From assembly GCA_903909815.1 (NCBI GenBank), contig CAIVXG010000191.1:1-54151 (forward strand): 54,151 bases of DNA, written 5' to 3'. The stretch comes from an uncultured beta proteobacterium. Its GTDB lineage: Bacteria; Pseudomonadota; Gammaproteobacteria; Burkholderiales; Burkholderiaceae_C. A program made the translations under genes and the position numbers. Below the pieces are notes generated by a model. The model saw only the letters and a program-made list of their open reading frames with translations. It did no database searches and was not told the origin of the DNA. Positions 26,932 through 36,120 of this stretch are shown here, one piece after another; the stretch's first letter is position 1, and each line of letters opens with the position of its first letter.

Positions 26932-27743
26932 GCTGCTTTCTCCACGTGGCTCTGGCGCGTGTACAGGAAGTCCATCACGGCCTTGCGATAGTGCTGGTAC
27001 TGTGGGTCGTCCGCCAGCGCCACCCGGTTGCGGGGATGCGGCAACTCCACGCTGAGAATTTCGCCGATGGTCGCCCCCGGGCCATTGGTCAGCATCACGA
27101 TGCGGTCCGACAGCAGTACGGCTTCGTCCACGTCGTGCGTCACCATCACCACCGTGCTTTGGGTGGCGGCCACGATCTGCAGCAGTTCGTCCTGCAGCTT
27201 GGCGCGGGTGAGGGCGTCGAGCGCGCCAAAGGGCTCGTCCATGAGCAGCACCTTGGGCTCCATCGCCAGTGCGCGCGCAATGCCCACACGCTGCTTCATG
27301 CCGCCGGAGATTTCACCGGGACGTTTGAGCGTTGCAGCCGTGAGACCCACCAGGGCCAGCGCGGCGTCGGTGCGCTGCGTGAGCTGGGCTTTGGTTTCGG
27401 TGGTCGCGCCCATGCTGCGGCTGGTGCCGAAGACGCGCTCCACGCCCAGATAGACGTTCTCGAAGCAGGTGAGCCAGGGCAGAAGCGAGTGGTTCTGAAA
27501 TACCACGGCGCGCTCGGGCCCGGGGCCAGCGATCTCGCGATTCGCACACAACAGCGTGCCCTCGGTCGGTGTCGTGAGTCCGGCGATCAGGTTCAAGAGC
27601 GTGGACTTGCCGCAGCCGGAGTGGCCGATCAGCGTCACGAACTCGCCTTTGGCGACGCTCAGGTTGATATCGCGCAGCGCGGGGAAGGAGCGCTTCGCGG
27701 TCTTGAAGGTTTGCGCCACGTTCTGGATTTCGATGAACTTCAT
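26928..27743 (-). CDS. nrtD: Nitrate/nitrite ABC transporter ATPase
   Basis: This 271-residue ATPase is of the NrtD/TauB/SsuB group. Walker A is GHSGCGKST near residue 42, the signature EISGGMKQRVGIARAL near 145, Walker [13 protein letters not shown] near 168, and the switch TVVMVTHDVDEAVLLSDR near 203. The ATG at 27743 (MKFIEIQNVAQTF) is chosen over an upstream in-frame start because the family begins there. It powers nitrate uptake with NrtA and NrtB; neighbours settle the substrate. Confidence 0.93.
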   Translation of the reverse strand: MKFIEIQNVAQTFKTAKRSFPALRDINLSVAKGEFVTLIGHSGCGKSTLLNLIAGLTTPTEGTLLCANREIAGPGPERAVVFQNHSLLPWLTCFENVYLGVERVFGTSRSMGATTETKAQLTQRTDAALALVGLTAATLKRPGEISGGMKQRVGIARALAMEPKVLLMDEPFGALDALTRAKLQDELLQIVAATQSTVVMVTHDVDEAVLLSDRIVMLTNGPGATIGEILSVELPHPRNRVALADDPQYQHYRKAVMDFLYTRQSHVEKAA

Positions 27744-27801
27744 AATATGTTGAGGACAGAGCTTGTTCGCTGGGCGTAACTGCGGTCTTTCCCGCAAGGT
27801 T

Positions 27802-28605
27802 TCAGTTTTTCACTTCCTCGTAGGTGAACGCCGTGGCGATCCGGATGAGCGCGTTTTCCAGCACCAGGCCGACGATGCCGATGACGAAGATCGCAATGAT
27901 GATGTTCTTGACGTTGAGGTTGTTCCACTCGTCCCAGACCCAGAAGCCGATGCCTACGCCGCCGGTCAGCATCTCGGCCGCAACGATCACCAGCCAGGCC
28001 GTGCCGACAGCCAGACGCACGCCGGTCAACATGTAGGGCAGCACCGAGGGAAACAGGATCTTGCTGACGATCTTCCACTCGCTCAGATTGAGCACGCGCG
28101 CCACGTTCATGTAGTCCTGGGGCACCCGTTGCACGCCCACGGCGGTGTTGATGATCATGGGCCAGATGGAGCAAATGAAGATGGTCCAGATCGCAGCCGG
28201 ATTGGCGCCCTTGAACACCAGCAGCCCGATCGGCAGCCATGCCAGGGGAGAGACCGGCCGCAACAGGCTGATCAGCGGATTGAACATGCGGCTCATGAAC
28301 TCGAAACGCCCGATCACAAAGCCCGCAGGGATGCCCACAGCGGCTGCCAGTCCAAAGCCCACGGCCACGCGCTGCAGCGACATCAGGATGTTCCAGCCCA
28401 CGCCTTGGTCATTGGGGCCGTTGCGGTAGAAAGGATGGGAGAAGATCACAGCGGCCTGCCGCAAGGTCTCCAGCGGCGTCGGAATGCTGTTGGCGGTGGA
28501 GGCTGATACCAGTGACCACAGGCCCACCAGCAGCGCCAGTCCCAGCACCGGCGGCAAGACTGCCAGCCAGGCGCCACGCCAATCCAGATTTGTTTTCATG
28601 AACAT
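27802..28605 (-). CDS. nrtB: Nitrate/nitrite ABC transporter permease
   Basis: This 267-residue inner-membrane protein has about six helices, the first at residues 13–33 (LAVLPPVLGLALLVGLWSLV). The EAA loop is MNVARVLNLSEWKIVSKILFP near 160. RPVSPLAWLPIGLLVFKGANPA (near 115, read in two halves) and EMLTGGVGIGFWVWDEWNNL near 215 are NrtB family blocks. AGG lies 8 bases before the first ATG (28605); a second ATG at 28599 is also possible. A 350-base repeat-filled gap lies between it and nrtA. Confidence 0.93.
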   Translation of the reverse strand: MFMKTNLDWRGAWLAVLPPVLGLALLVGLWSLVSASTANSIPTPLETLRQAAVIFSHPFYRNGPNDQGVGWNILMSLQRVAVGFGLAAAVGIPAGFVIGRFEFMSRMFNPLISLLRPVSPLAWLPIGLLVFKGANPAAIWTIFICSIWPMIINTAVGVQRVPQDYMNVARVLNLSEWKIVSKILFPSVLPYMLTGVRLAVGTAWLVIVAAEMLTGGVGIGFWVWDEWNNLNVKNIIIAIFVIGIVGLVLENALIRIATAFTYEEVKN

Positions 28606-28718
28606 GTTATTGACCTATTTGTTTCTGAAATTCATGACCTCAAGCTACGCCCTAGGCGGGTCAGTGAGGAGCCCGTTTCAGGCGACCGGAACTGCATACT
28701 GGCCATGAACCACCATGC

Positions 28719-28806
28719 CGTCATTGCGAGGCTGCAGGCCAAGGCAATCCATGACTTCTTCGGCGGTCCGCCACCATGGATCGCCGCGCTTTGCTCGCGA
28801 TGACGA
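28719..28806. repeat. Dispersed palindromic element, copy 5, between nrtA and nrtB
   Basis: CGTCATTGCGAGGCTGCAGG and GGCAATCCATGAC form the left arm; ATGGATCGCCGCG...GCTCGCGATGACGAATCC forms the right arm. Its central part (GGTCCGC, then AC, then TGGAT) matches copy 4 more closely than the others. Confidence 0.8.
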
Positions 28807-28920
28807 ATCCAATAGTTCATGGCGCATGTGGGGTAGCCGAAGGATGAGCGAGGCTCGCGATGACGAATCCAATAGTTCATGGCCCATGTGGGGTAGCCGA
28901 AGGATGAGCGAGGCTCGCGA
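28801..28920. repeat. 60-bp tandem duplication
   Basis: 28801–28860 and 28861–28920 are identical except for one base (G at 28824, C at 28884). The unit begins TGACGAATCCAATAGTTCAT and contains GGGTAGCCGAAGGATGAGCG. It is the 3' extension of the palindromic element, doubled. Confidence 0.95.
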
Positions 28921-28956
28921 TGACGAATAGTGATCTCAGGCATTGCGCAAACCTCA

Positions 28957-30201
28957 CTAGGCGTGGATGCGAAAGCCGTCGGCGTAATGCTTCGGGTCTT
29001 TTCCGTCCCAGACCACGCCGTCGATGAGCTTGCTGGATCGCATCGGGTCCTTGGGCAGGTTGATCTTCATGGCCGACGCCACCTGCTTGTACAACTCGAC
29101 CTGGTTGACCTGCTTGGCCACCGCCAGGTAGTCCGGGTGTTCTTTCAGCAGGCCCCAGCGCTTGTGCTGGGTCAGGAACCACATGCCGTCCGACAGGTAG
29201 GGGAAATTCACGGCACCGTCGTTGAAGAACTTCATGTGGTTGGGGTCGTCCCAGGTCTTGCCAAGACCGTTCTGGTAGCGACCCAGGATGCGCTGGTTGA
29301 TGGCGTCCACGCCGGTGTTGATGTAGGACTTTTGCGCCACGGTCTCTGCCATCTTCATCTTGTTTTGCAGGCTGGCGTCGATCCAGCGGCTGGCCTCGAG
29401 TACGGCCATCATCACGGCGCGGGTGGTGTTGGGATTGTTCTTGACGAATTCCGCCGTGGTGCCAAGCACTTTTTCCGGATGGTCTTTCCAGATGTCCTGA
29501 CTGGTGTTGGCGGTGATGCCGATGCCGTCCATGATGGCGCGGTGGTTCCAGGGTTCGCCCACGCAAAAGCCGTCCATCGCGCCCACCCGCATATTCGCCA
29601 CCATCTGCGGCGGTGGCACGGTGATGAGCTTGGCGCCCGTGATCGGGTTGATGCCGAACGAGGCCAGCCAGTAGTGCATCCACATCGCGTGCGTGCCGGT
29701 GGGAAAGGTGCCTGCGAAGGTGTATTCGCGCTTTTCGCTGGCCATCAGCTTGGCCAGGCCGGGGCCGTCAATCGCGCCCTTTTCTGCCAGCTTTTTGGAG
29801 AGCGTGATGGCCTGGCCGTTGTGGTTCAGGCTCATCAGCACCGCCATGTCCTTTTTCGGTCCCGCAGTTCCCAGGTGCACGCCATAGATCAGGCCGTAAA
29901 GCACATGGGCAAAGTCGAGCTCGCCGCTCATCAACTTGTCGCGCACGCCGGCCCAGCTCGCTTCCTTGGAGGGAATGATCTTCACGCCGTATTTCTTGTC
30001 GAAGCCAAGTTCCGCGGCCATGACCACGCTGGCGCAGTCGGTAAGTGGAATGAAGCCGATCTTTACCTCGGCTTTTTCCGGCGCGTCAGAGCCACCGGCA
30101 TAGACCATGGAGCGCAGGGCGGGGCTGATGCCAACGCTGCCAACCGCGGCGGCTTGGAGCACGGCGCGGCGGCTCCATCGTGTTTGCAACAGGTCGGTCA
30201 T
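28957..30201 (-). CDS. nrtA: Nitrate/nitrite ABC transporter substrate-binding protein
   Basis: This 414-residue protein is of the NrtA/CmpA family. The N-terminus SRRAVLQAAAVGSVG is a twin-arginine (Tat) signal, so it is exported folded. VKIGFIPLTDCASVVMAAEL near residue 48 and VGAMDGFCVGEPWNHRA near 210 are family substrate-binding blocks. AAGGAAAT lies just before the ATG at 30201; upstream in-frame starts would fall inside the transcription terminator and are rejected. It is the first gene of the operon and is controlled by the leader at 30233–30403. Confidence 0.94.
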   Translation of the reverse strand: MTDLLQTRWSRRAVLQAAAVGSVGISPALRSMVYAGGSDAPEKAEVKIGFIPLTDCASVVMAAELGFDKKYGVKIIPSKEASWAGVRDKLMSGELDFAHVLYGLIYGVHLGTAGPKKDMAVLMSLNHNGQAITLSKKLAEKGAIDGPGLAKLMASEKREYTFAGTFPTGTHAMWMHYWLASFGINPITGAKLITVPPPQMVANMRVGAMDGFCVGEPWNHRAIMDGIGITANTSQDIWKDHPEKVLGTTAEFVKNNPNTTRAVMMAVLEASRWIDASLQNKMKMAETVAQKSYINTGVDAINQRILGRYQNGLGKTWDDPNHMKFFNDGAVNFPYLSDGMWFLTQHKRWGLLKEHPDYLAVAKQVNQVELYKQVASAMKINLPKDPMRSSKLIDGVVWDGKDPKHYADGFRIHA

Positions 30202-30232
30202 GGCAAATTTCCTTGAAGTAGTGAGGACAGGG

Positions 30233-30312
30233 CGAAAAAAAAGCAAAAGAAAAGGCGTCCGCATGAATTCGCCAGTGCCGCGTGGGCACGGGAAAACCAT
30301 GGGGACGCCTTT
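30233..30312 (-). terminator. Leader attenuator (intrinsic terminator) of the nitrate operon
   Basis: On the minus strand AAAGGCGTCC (30312–30303) pairs perfectly with GGACGCCTTT (30260–30251). One C-C mismatch further in, CATG pairs with CATG, and a small inner hairpin GTGCC/GGCAC (30285–30289 with 30275–30279) closes the loop. TCTTTTGCTTTTTTTT follows at once. It lies between the ANTAR hairpins and nrtA, as expected of a conditional terminator. Confidence 0.88.
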
Positions 30313-30324
30313 GTCCGAAATCAC

Positions 30325-30378
30325 AGAGCGGGTTCCACCGTTGGAAGCGCTCTATCGTGAGACCTTCGTTGGCCTCAC
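30325..30378 (-). ncRNA. Tandem-hairpin ANTAR target RNA (NasT-responsive leader)
   Basis: Two adjacent hairpins, read on the minus strand. P1 (30378–30357): GTGAGGCC, loop AACGAA, GGTCTCAC (one G·U pair). P2 (30353–30325): outer stem AGAGCG/CGCTCT, inner stem TTCC/GGAA, loop AACGGT. Both hexaloops have A at position 1 and G at position 4, the feature that ANTAR proteins recognise. A terminator follows and the ANTAR gene nasT lies upstream. The expected role is that NasT, when nitrate or nitrite is present, binds the pair and lets transcription pass the terminator. Confidence 0.88.
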
Positions 30379-30387
30379 CAGGGCTAA

Positions 30388-30403
30388 TGCAATGAACGTG
30401 CCA
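30388..30403 (-). promoter_or_regulatory. Sigma-54 promoter of the nitrate operon
   Basis: On the minus strand the sequence is TGGCACGTTCATTGCA, a full match to the -24/-12 consensus TGGCACR-N4-TTGCW. The start would fall near 30377, that is at the first base of hairpin P1, so the leader RNA begins with the ANTAR target. Confidence 0.85.
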
Positions 30404-30427
30404 GTCGTTTCGTCGACCGAAACGGCA

Positions 30428-30540
30428 TACGGCCATGAACCCCGGAGTCGTCATGGCGAAGAATTGGCCTTTAGCCGCGAGGCCCGCAGGGCCGTGGCGG
30501 TCGTTGACGCGGCAATCGCGATGGCGAACCCACGGTTCAA
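30428..30540. repeat. Decayed copy of the dispersed palindromic element
   Basis: CGGCATACGGCCATGAACCC, then GTCGTCATGGCGAAG, GCGAGGCCCGCAGGGCCGTGG and GCGGCAATCGCGATGGCGAA resemble the arms and the extension of the other copies but with many changes. It lies upstream of the nitrate promoter. Confidence 0.45.
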
Positions 30541-30584
30541 GTGCCGACTGCGCTATCGGACCGAATTCGGAGTGCCGTCAGTCG

Positions 30585-30601
30585 TGCACCGGATTTGTGC
30601 G
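30585..30601 (-). promoter_or_regulatory. Possible NtrC enhancer site
   Basis: TGCACCGGATTTGTGCG matches 10 of 12 conserved positions of the NtrC dyad TGCACC-N5-GGTGCA. It is centred about 215 bases upstream of the predicted start, a usable enhancer distance for sigma-54. Only one clear site is seen. Confidence 0.4.
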
Positions 30602-30611
30602 GCGCACCAAT

Positions 30612-31259
30612 TCAGCCCAGCAACTCGGCCATGTCCAGTAGCCGCTGCGCTACCTGAGCGAGTTTGAGGCCCTGGTCCATGGCCGCCTTGCGTAAGCGGG
30701 TGTAGGCCTGTGTTTCGTTCAGGTTCTGGCGCTGCATCAGCAGACCCTTGGCGCGCTCGATCAACTTGCGTTCCTGCAACTCGGTGGTGCGCTCGCGCAG
30801 GTCTGATTGCGTCTGCGCCAACTCCTGGCGCAAGGCCTGCTCGCGCTGGAAGCGCGCCAGCGCCACGTCCAGGATGGGGCGGATGCGCTGCGGCGACAGA
30901 CCGGCCACCACATAGGCCGACACGCCCGCAGCGATGGCTGCCTGGACGTGGCTGCGGTCTTCGTCGTTGGTGAACATCACGATCGGGCGCGGCGCGTCGC
31001 GCGTGGCCATCACCACGTGTTCGAGCGCGTCGCGCGCGTCGCTCTCGGCGTCCACGATCACCAGGTCCGGTTGCAGTTGATGCAGTCGTTCTGCCAAGAA
31101 GACGTCGGCGGGGAGGGTGGCGACGAGGTTGAAGCCGCTTTCCAGCAGGCCGATGCGCAGCGAGCGCGAGCGACCAGCCTGCTCCCGCAAGTCGTCATCC
31201 GTGGGGTCGGCCAGGTCCAGATCGGGCGCGACTACAACGATTCTCAGGGCTTCATTCAT
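30612..31259 (-). CDS. nasT: ANTAR-domain antiterminator NasT
   Basis: This 215-residue protein has a receiver-like N-terminal domain (DLVIVDAESDARDALEH near residue 64, VMFTNDEDRSHVQAAIAAGV near 94, YVVAGLSP near 115), a coiled coil around 140–160, and a C-terminal ANTAR domain (LIERAKGLLMQRQNLNETQA near 165, then LRKAAMDQGLKLAQVAQRLL). ANTAR proteins bind paired hairpins and block termination; NasT acts on nitrate operons and is held inactive by the nitrate sensor NasS where that is present. No separate nasS gene is seen; the NrtA-type protein is of the same fold. It is followed by the nitrate operon 410 bases on. Confidence 0.92.
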   Translation of the reverse strand: MNEALRIVVVAPDLDLADPTDDDLREQAGRSRSLRIGLLESGFNLVATLPADVFLAERLHQLQPDLVIVDAESDARDALEHVVMATRDAPRPIVMFTNDEDRSHVQAAIAAGVSAYVVAGLSPQRIRPILDVALARFQREQALRQELAQTQSDLRERTTELQERKLIERAKGLLMQRQNLNETQAYTRLRKAAMDQGLKLAQVAQRLLDMAELLG

Positions 31260-31737
31260 GGTCGAATAGCCGCAAGAATCGCGCCAGCGATCAGGTTGTG
31301 ACGCGTTCGTAACGTGCTCGCTCCGTTGGTTTAATGAGCGTTCGGGTTTCCACTGGCTGGAGCTGTTGCCAGGTAGGACTTGCGTCCACAGGAAAGCGCC
31401 GCCATTTCACGGAGTACCGCGGTTGCCGGCAATCGTGGCGCCTGGCCTGAGCTCCCAGCTTGAACATGGAATCGGTCGAACGCACGATTTCCTCTCGTAC
31501 CTTCGCAACGACATCTCGTCATGCCTACACGCAGTCTGTCGGACGCCCGTTGCGAATGCCCCGTGGCCGATCGACAATTCCAGGCATCATTGAATCGGAT
31601 TTGGCAAGGCAGCAAATGCTGGCTTCGGGTTCCCATGACGGATGGCAGGTGGGGCGCGACACGTACGGCGGCAGGGCTTAGCCAAATAGGGCAGACTTCG
31701 GGCTGCAAACCAAGAACAACGGAGCGCGGCACCTTCC
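31260..31737. other. Intergenic region without a recognisable gene
   Basis: It separates nasT (leftward) from the efflux adaptor (rightward) and must hold both promoters. I found no clear dyad, sigma-54 box, hairpin terminator or conserved ORF. Short ORFs present have no recognisable similarity. Confidence 0.5.
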
Positions 31738-32931
31738 ATGGATCAAGAACCTATTGCGACACCTTTGGCTGGCTCAGCCGGTCTTCCCACCGGCTGGCGG
31801 CAGCATTTGCGGCGACGCTGGCTGCACTGGGGCGTGGGATTGCTGGTCGCATTGACGGCGGGTGGCGGTTGGGTGGCTCTGCGCGCGGGCTCCAGTGCCA
31901 CGTCCGAGCAGGCCAAGCCGCCGGACAAGCCCATCGAATTTGCCGCTGCCGACCTGGTGCAGGTGGGCCCGCGCGAGCTGGGGCGTATTGTTTCGGTGTC
32001 AGGCAGCATCAACCCGGTGGTAGCGGCCACGGTCAAGTCCAAGCAGGCGGCCGAGGTCGCCCAAATTCACGTGCAAGAAGGGGAAACCGTGCGCGCCGGT
32101 CAGCTGCTGGCCACGCTGGACACGGGCGACATCCGGGCCCGGCTGGACGCGCAGCAGGCGGCGGTATCCGAAGTTCAGGCCAAGCTGGACCTGGCGCTCA
32201 AAAACCAAGCCAACAACCGCCAGTTGCTGAGCCAGTCGTTCATCTCGCAAAATGCCTACGACACGGCGCAAAACAGCGTGGATGTGGCACAGGCATCAGT
32301 GGCTGCGGCCAAGGCCCAAGCCGACATTGCCCGCAGGGCGCTGACCGACACGCAAGTGCGCGCGCCCTTCAGCGGCGTGGTGGCCAAGCGCCTGGTGAAT
32401 GCGGGCGAAAAAGTGTCGCCCGACGTGCCGCTGTTCCAGTTGGTGGACTTGGGGCGCATGGAAATGCAGGCCCAGCTGGCCGTGTCGGACATTCCCTTCC
32501 TCAAGCTGGGGCAAGCGCTGGAGCTCACCGTAGACGGTTTCGAAGGGCGGCGTTTCAAGGGCACGGTGGGGCGCATCAACCCCACCACTGAGGCCGGCAC
32601 CCGCGCCATCAACATCTTTGTGGCCTTGCCCAATGGTGACGGCGCCTTGCGCGGCGGTATGTTTGCCAAGGGTCAGATCGCGGTCCAGACCGAGCGAACC
32701 GTGAATGCGCTGCCCATGTCCGCCATCCACGAGGAGGCCGGGCAGAGCTTTGTGTTCGTGGTCAAGAACGGACAGTTGGAGCGTTCCCCTGTGCAACTGG
32801 GCCTCAAGCGCGAAGATTTGGGGCTGGTGGAGTTGCGCGACGGGCCCAGCCCAGGCAGCGAAGTGGTGGCAGTGAAGTCCGACAAGCTCAAGGTCGGTGC
32901 CAAGGTGCAAGTGCGCCGGGCAGCGACCTGA
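31738..32931 (+). CDS. RND efflux periplasmic adaptor (MFP/HlyD family)
   Basis: This 397-residue protein is the membrane-fusion subunit of a tripartite pump. One N-terminal membrane segment (residues 28–48) anchors it. A lipoyl-like half follows (VKSKQAAEVAQIHVQEGETV near 100), then a helical hairpin at about 125–195 rich in Ala/Gln, the second half-lipoyl (TQVRAPFSGVVAKRLVNAGE near 205), and beta-barrel segments. It links the inner-membrane RND pump just downstream to an outer-membrane channel; no such channel gene is adjacent. Ten bases separate it from the pump gene. Confidence 0.93.
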   Translation: MDQEPIATPLAGSAGLPTGWRQHLRRRWLHWGVGLLVALTAGGGWVALRAGSSATSEQAKPPDKPIEFAAADLVQVGPRELGRIVSVSGSINPVVAATVKSKQAAEVAQIHVQEGETVRAGQLLATLDTGDIRARLDAQQAAVSEVQAKLDLALKNQANNRQLLSQSFISQNAYDTAQNSVDVAQASVAAAKAQADIARRALTDTQVRAPFSGVVAKRLVNAGEKVSPDVPLFQLVDLGRMEMQAQLAVSDIPFLKLGQALELTVDGFEGRRFKGTVGRINPTTEAGTRAINIFVALPNGDGALRGGMFAKGQIAVQTERTVNALPMSAIHEEAGQSFVFVVKNGQLERSPVQLGLKREDLGLVELRDGPSPGSEVVAVKSDKLKVGAKVQVRRAAT

Positions 32932-32941
32932 GGGCTGGCTC

Positions 32942-35900
32942 ATGTGGTTTACCCGCGTCAGCATCAACCACCCCGTGTTTGCCACCATGATGATGGTGGC
33001 CATCATGGTGCTGGGCCTTTTTTCTTACATGCGTTTGGGCGTGGAGCAAATGCCCGACATTTCCATCCCCGTGGCGGTAGTCAACACGCCCTATCCGGGG
33101 GCAGCAGCGCAGGCGGTGGAGCAGGACGTGAGCCGCCCCATCGAAGAGGCGGTCAACACCATCAGCGGCATCAAGTCCATCCGTTCCTACTCACGTGAAG
33201 GCAGCTCCACCGTGGTGGCCGAGTTCGAACTCAACGTGGACATCAAGACCGCTGTGCAGGACGTGCGCGACAAGGTGGCCGAGACCCGGCGTGGCTTTAA
33301 CAAGGACGTGGGCGAGCCGTCGGTGACGCGGGTGGAGAACGACAACGACCAGCCCATCATGGCCATTTCGATCAAGAGCGACTCGCGCTCCATGCGCGAA
33401 CTCTCGGAGCTGGCCGACCGGCTGCTGGTCAAGCGGCTGCAAGGTGTGCAAGGCGTGGGCAGTGTGGACGTTTGGGGTGCTGTGCAGCGCGAATTGTCGG
33501 TGCGGCTCAACCCGGACAAAATGGCGGCCTACGGCATAGGCGTGGAGCAGGTCCTTGCTGCCATCCGCTCCGAAAACCAGGACGTCCCTGCCGGGTCACT
33601 GGCTTCCGACGCCAGTGAACGGCTGGTGCGGGTACAGGGCAAGCTGCACAGCGTGGAGGAGTTTGCGCACATCATCGTGGCGCGAGCCGGCACCGGGGGC
33701 AGCAATGGCACGGTCACGTTGGGCCAGGTGGCCAGCGTGCAAGACGCCCAACGCGAAGCCACCAACTACGCCACCGACAACGGCCAACGCGTGATCTGGA
33801 TCAACGTGCGCAAAACACGCGGCGCCAACACCATCGACATGGCTGCCGGTGTGCGCCAACAGATCGAGCGCATTCGCAAGACGCTGCCGCCCGACATCAA
33901 CGTCACCCTGGCTTTTGACGGCTCGACCTTCATCAAGGACGGCGTGGACAACGTCAAGAGCACCATTGCCGAAGGTGGCTTGCTCACGGTGTTTATCGTG
34001 TTCTTGTTTTTGCACTCCTGGCGTTCCACCGTCATCACGGGGTTGACGTTGCCCATTTCGGTGTTTGCTGCCTTCATTGCGCTCTATGCCATGGGCTTTA
34101 CCATCAATTTCATGACCTTGATGGCCTTGTCGCTGTCCATCGGCATTTTGATAGACGACGCGATTGTGGTGCGCGAAAACATTGTGCGCCACCTGGCCAT
34201 GGGCAAGAGCCACAAACAGGCGGCTTTGGAGGCCACCCAGGAAATCGGTCTGGCGGTGATGGCCACCACGTTTTCCATTGTGGCGGTGTTTTTGCCTGTC
34301 GCCTTCATGGGCGGCATCATTGGCAAGTTCTTCTTCCAGTTTGGCATCACGGTCGTGTCGTCGGTGCTGGTGTCGCTGTTTGTGTCGTTCACGCTGGACC
34401 CCATGCTGTCGAGCATCTGGCGCGAACGCCCCTCACGCTGGATGAAATGGCGCTGGGTGCAACGCATGCTGGACGCGCAGCAGCGTGGCATAGACGGGCT
34501 GCATCAGCGCTACGACCGGGTGTTGCGCTGGTGCCTGGCGCACCGCAAGTCCACGCTGGCGCTGGCCACGTTGTGCCTGGTGGCGAGCTTTTTCATCGTG
34601 CCGTTCCTGGGTTCGGAATTTGTGCCGCAAACCGACGACAGTTACAGCAGTGTGCAAATTCAAACGCCCATTGGTTCGTCGCTGGAATACACCATGAGCA
34701 AGGCCGAGCAGGTGGAACAGGCCCTGAAAGAGTTCAAGGAACTCAAGCGCATTTCCAAGAACGTCAACAAGGGCAATGCCAGTTTTGACCTTGAGCTGGT
34801 GCCCAAGTCACAGCGCAAGCGCTCCGTGCGTGAAGTCAACGACGCCATGCGGCAACGCATCGATCAGATCGCCGGGCTGGAGGTCAATATCGGCTGGAAC
34901 AAGCCCATTCAGATGTACGTGCAAGGTCCGGATATTGGCACGCTGGACCCGATCGCTCAGAAGATCATGACGCGTATGCACGGCATCAAGGGCATGGTGG
35001 ACATCGAAACCAGTTTCAAACCCACCACGCCCACGCTGGAAGTGGTGGTGAACCGCGAACTGGCCAGCGATTTGGGCGTGAGCATGAGCCAGATCGCCAG
35101 TGCCACTCGCGCCATGATAGGCGGTGAAGAAGTCGGCCAGTGGCTGGGGCCGGATGGAGAAAATCACCAAATCTTGGTGCGTCTGCCCAAAGACCAACGC
35201 ACCAGCGCACAGGACATGGACCGCATCGCCGTACCCGGCAATGTGGGCGCTGACGGACGGCCCAACATGGTGCCGCTGCACCAGGTGGCGCAGTTTGTAC
35301 CGTCTTTGGCCGAGCGCCAGATCGAGCGGCGCAACCTGCAACGCCAGATCCGCCTGACCGCGGGGGTGAGCAACGACCGCACGCCGGGCGACGTGAGCGG
35401 CGAGTTGCAAAAGTCCTTGCGCGACCTGGAACTGCCGCCTGGCTACAGCATCAATTTCACTGGCGACACGCAGGAAATGGATGAATCCATGGGCTATGCC
35501 GTGGCGGCCCTGGGCTTGGCGGTGATCTTTATCTATCTGATTTTGGCCTCGCAGTTCGGCAGCTTTTTGCAGCCCTGGGCCATCATGGCGTCGCTTCCCC
35601 TGTCCTTAGTGGGGGTGTTGGTGGCACTCAAACTGTTTGGCTCCACGCTCAACCTGTTCTCGGTCATTGGCTTGATCATGCTCATGGGCTTGGTCACCAA
35701 AAACGCCATTTTGCTGGTGGACTTTACCAATCAGGGGCTGCGCGAAGGCAAAACCCGGGAGCAAGCCATTCTGGATGCTGGGCAAGTGCGTTTGCGCCCG
35801 ATATTGATGACCACCGCCGCCATGGTGGGTGGCATGTTGCCCCTGGCCTTGGCGCTGGGCGCAGGCTCCGAAATGCAGTCGCCGATGGCCCACGCCGTGA

Positions 35901-36085
35901 TTGGCGGCATCATCTCGTCCACCGTGCTCACGCTCGTGGTGGTGCCGGTGCTGTTCACCTATGTGGATACTTGGGGAAAGAAGACGCTGACGTGGTTGAC
36001 TCGGGGGGATGAAGAACTGGATGCGGAGCAGGGCGCGGCCTTGCCGGCTACGCAAGAGTCTGTGCCGCCGCCCGCGTCACCGTAA
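32942..36085 (+). CDS. RND efflux pump, inner-membrane transporter (HAE-1-like)
   Basis: This 1047-residue protein has about twelve transmembrane helices and two large periplasmic loops. [20 protein letters not shown] opens the first helix. The proton-relay aspartate pair is in [15 protein letters not shown] near residue 405, and the late helix block [11 protein letters not shown] near 920 is typical of AcrB-type drug exporters rather than metal exporters. The ATG at 32942 is chosen over an upstream in-frame ATG because it begins the conserved N-terminus. It forms an operon with the adaptor. The substrate is unknown. Confidence 0.95.
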   Translation: MWFTRVSINHPVFATMMMVAIMVLGLFSYMRLGVEQMPDISIPVAVVNTPYPGAAAQAVEQDVSRPIEEAVNTISGIKSIRSYSREGSSTVVAEFELNVDIKTAVQDVRDKVAETRRGFNKDVGEPSVTRVENDNDQPIMAISIKSDSRSMRELSELADRLLVKRLQGVQGVGSVDVWGAVQRELSVRLNPDKMAAYGIGVEQVLAAIRSENQDVPAGSLASDASERLVRVQGKLHSVEEFAHIIVARAGTGGSNGTVTLGQVASVQDAQREATNYATDNGQRVIWINVRKTRGANTIDMAAGVRQQIERIRKTLPPDINVTLAFDGSTFIKDGVDNVKSTIAEGGLLTVFIVFLFLHSWRSTVITGLTLPISVFAAFIALYAMGFTINFMTLMALSLSIGILIDDAIVVRENIVRHLAMGKSHKQAALEATQEIGLAVMATTFSIVAVFLPVAFMGGIIGKFFFQFGITVVSSVLVSLFVSFTLDPMLSSIWRERPSRWMKWRWVQRMLDAQQRGIDGLHQRYDRVLRWCLAHRKSTLALATLCLVASFFIVPFLGSEFVPQTDDSYSSVQIQTPIGSSLEYTMSKAEQVEQALKEFKELKRISKNVNKGNASFDLELVPKSQRKRSVREVNDAMRQRIDQIAGLEVNIGWNKPIQMYVQGPDIGTLDPIAQKIMTRMHGIKGMVDIETSFKPTTPTLEVVVNRELASDLGVSMSQIASATRAMIGGEEVGQWLGPDGENHQILVRLPKDQRTSAQDMDRIAVPGNVGADGRPNMVPLHQVAQFVPSLAERQIERRNLQRQIRLTAGVSNDRTPGDVSGELQKSLRDLELPPGYSINFTGDTQEMDESMGYAVAALGLAVIFIYLILASQFGSFLQPWAIMASLPLSLVGVLVALKLFGSTLNLFSVIGLIMLMGLVTKNAILLVDFTNQGLREGKTREQAILDAGQVRLRPILMTTAAMVGGMLPLALALGAGSEMQSPMAHAVIGGIISSTVLTLVVVPVLFTYVDTWGKKTLTWLTRGDEELDAEQGAALPATQESVPPPASP

Positions 36086-36091
36086 TCGTCA

Positions 36092-36113
36092 CCCGCCAGT
36101 CCTTCCTGGCGGG
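36092..36113. terminator. Hairpin between convergent genes
   Basis: CCCGCCAG (36092–36099) pairs with CTGGCGGG (36106–36113) over a 6-base loop, between the stop of the RND gene and the stop of the catalase-like gene. No T-run follows, so termination strength is uncertain. Confidence 0.5.
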
Positions 36114-36120
36114 CCGATGC

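Noticed and set aside
30325-30353. P2 hairpin overlapping the terminator so that the two exclude each other
   Set aside because: About 12 bases separate P2 from the terminator stem, so mutual exclusion by shared bases is not supported.
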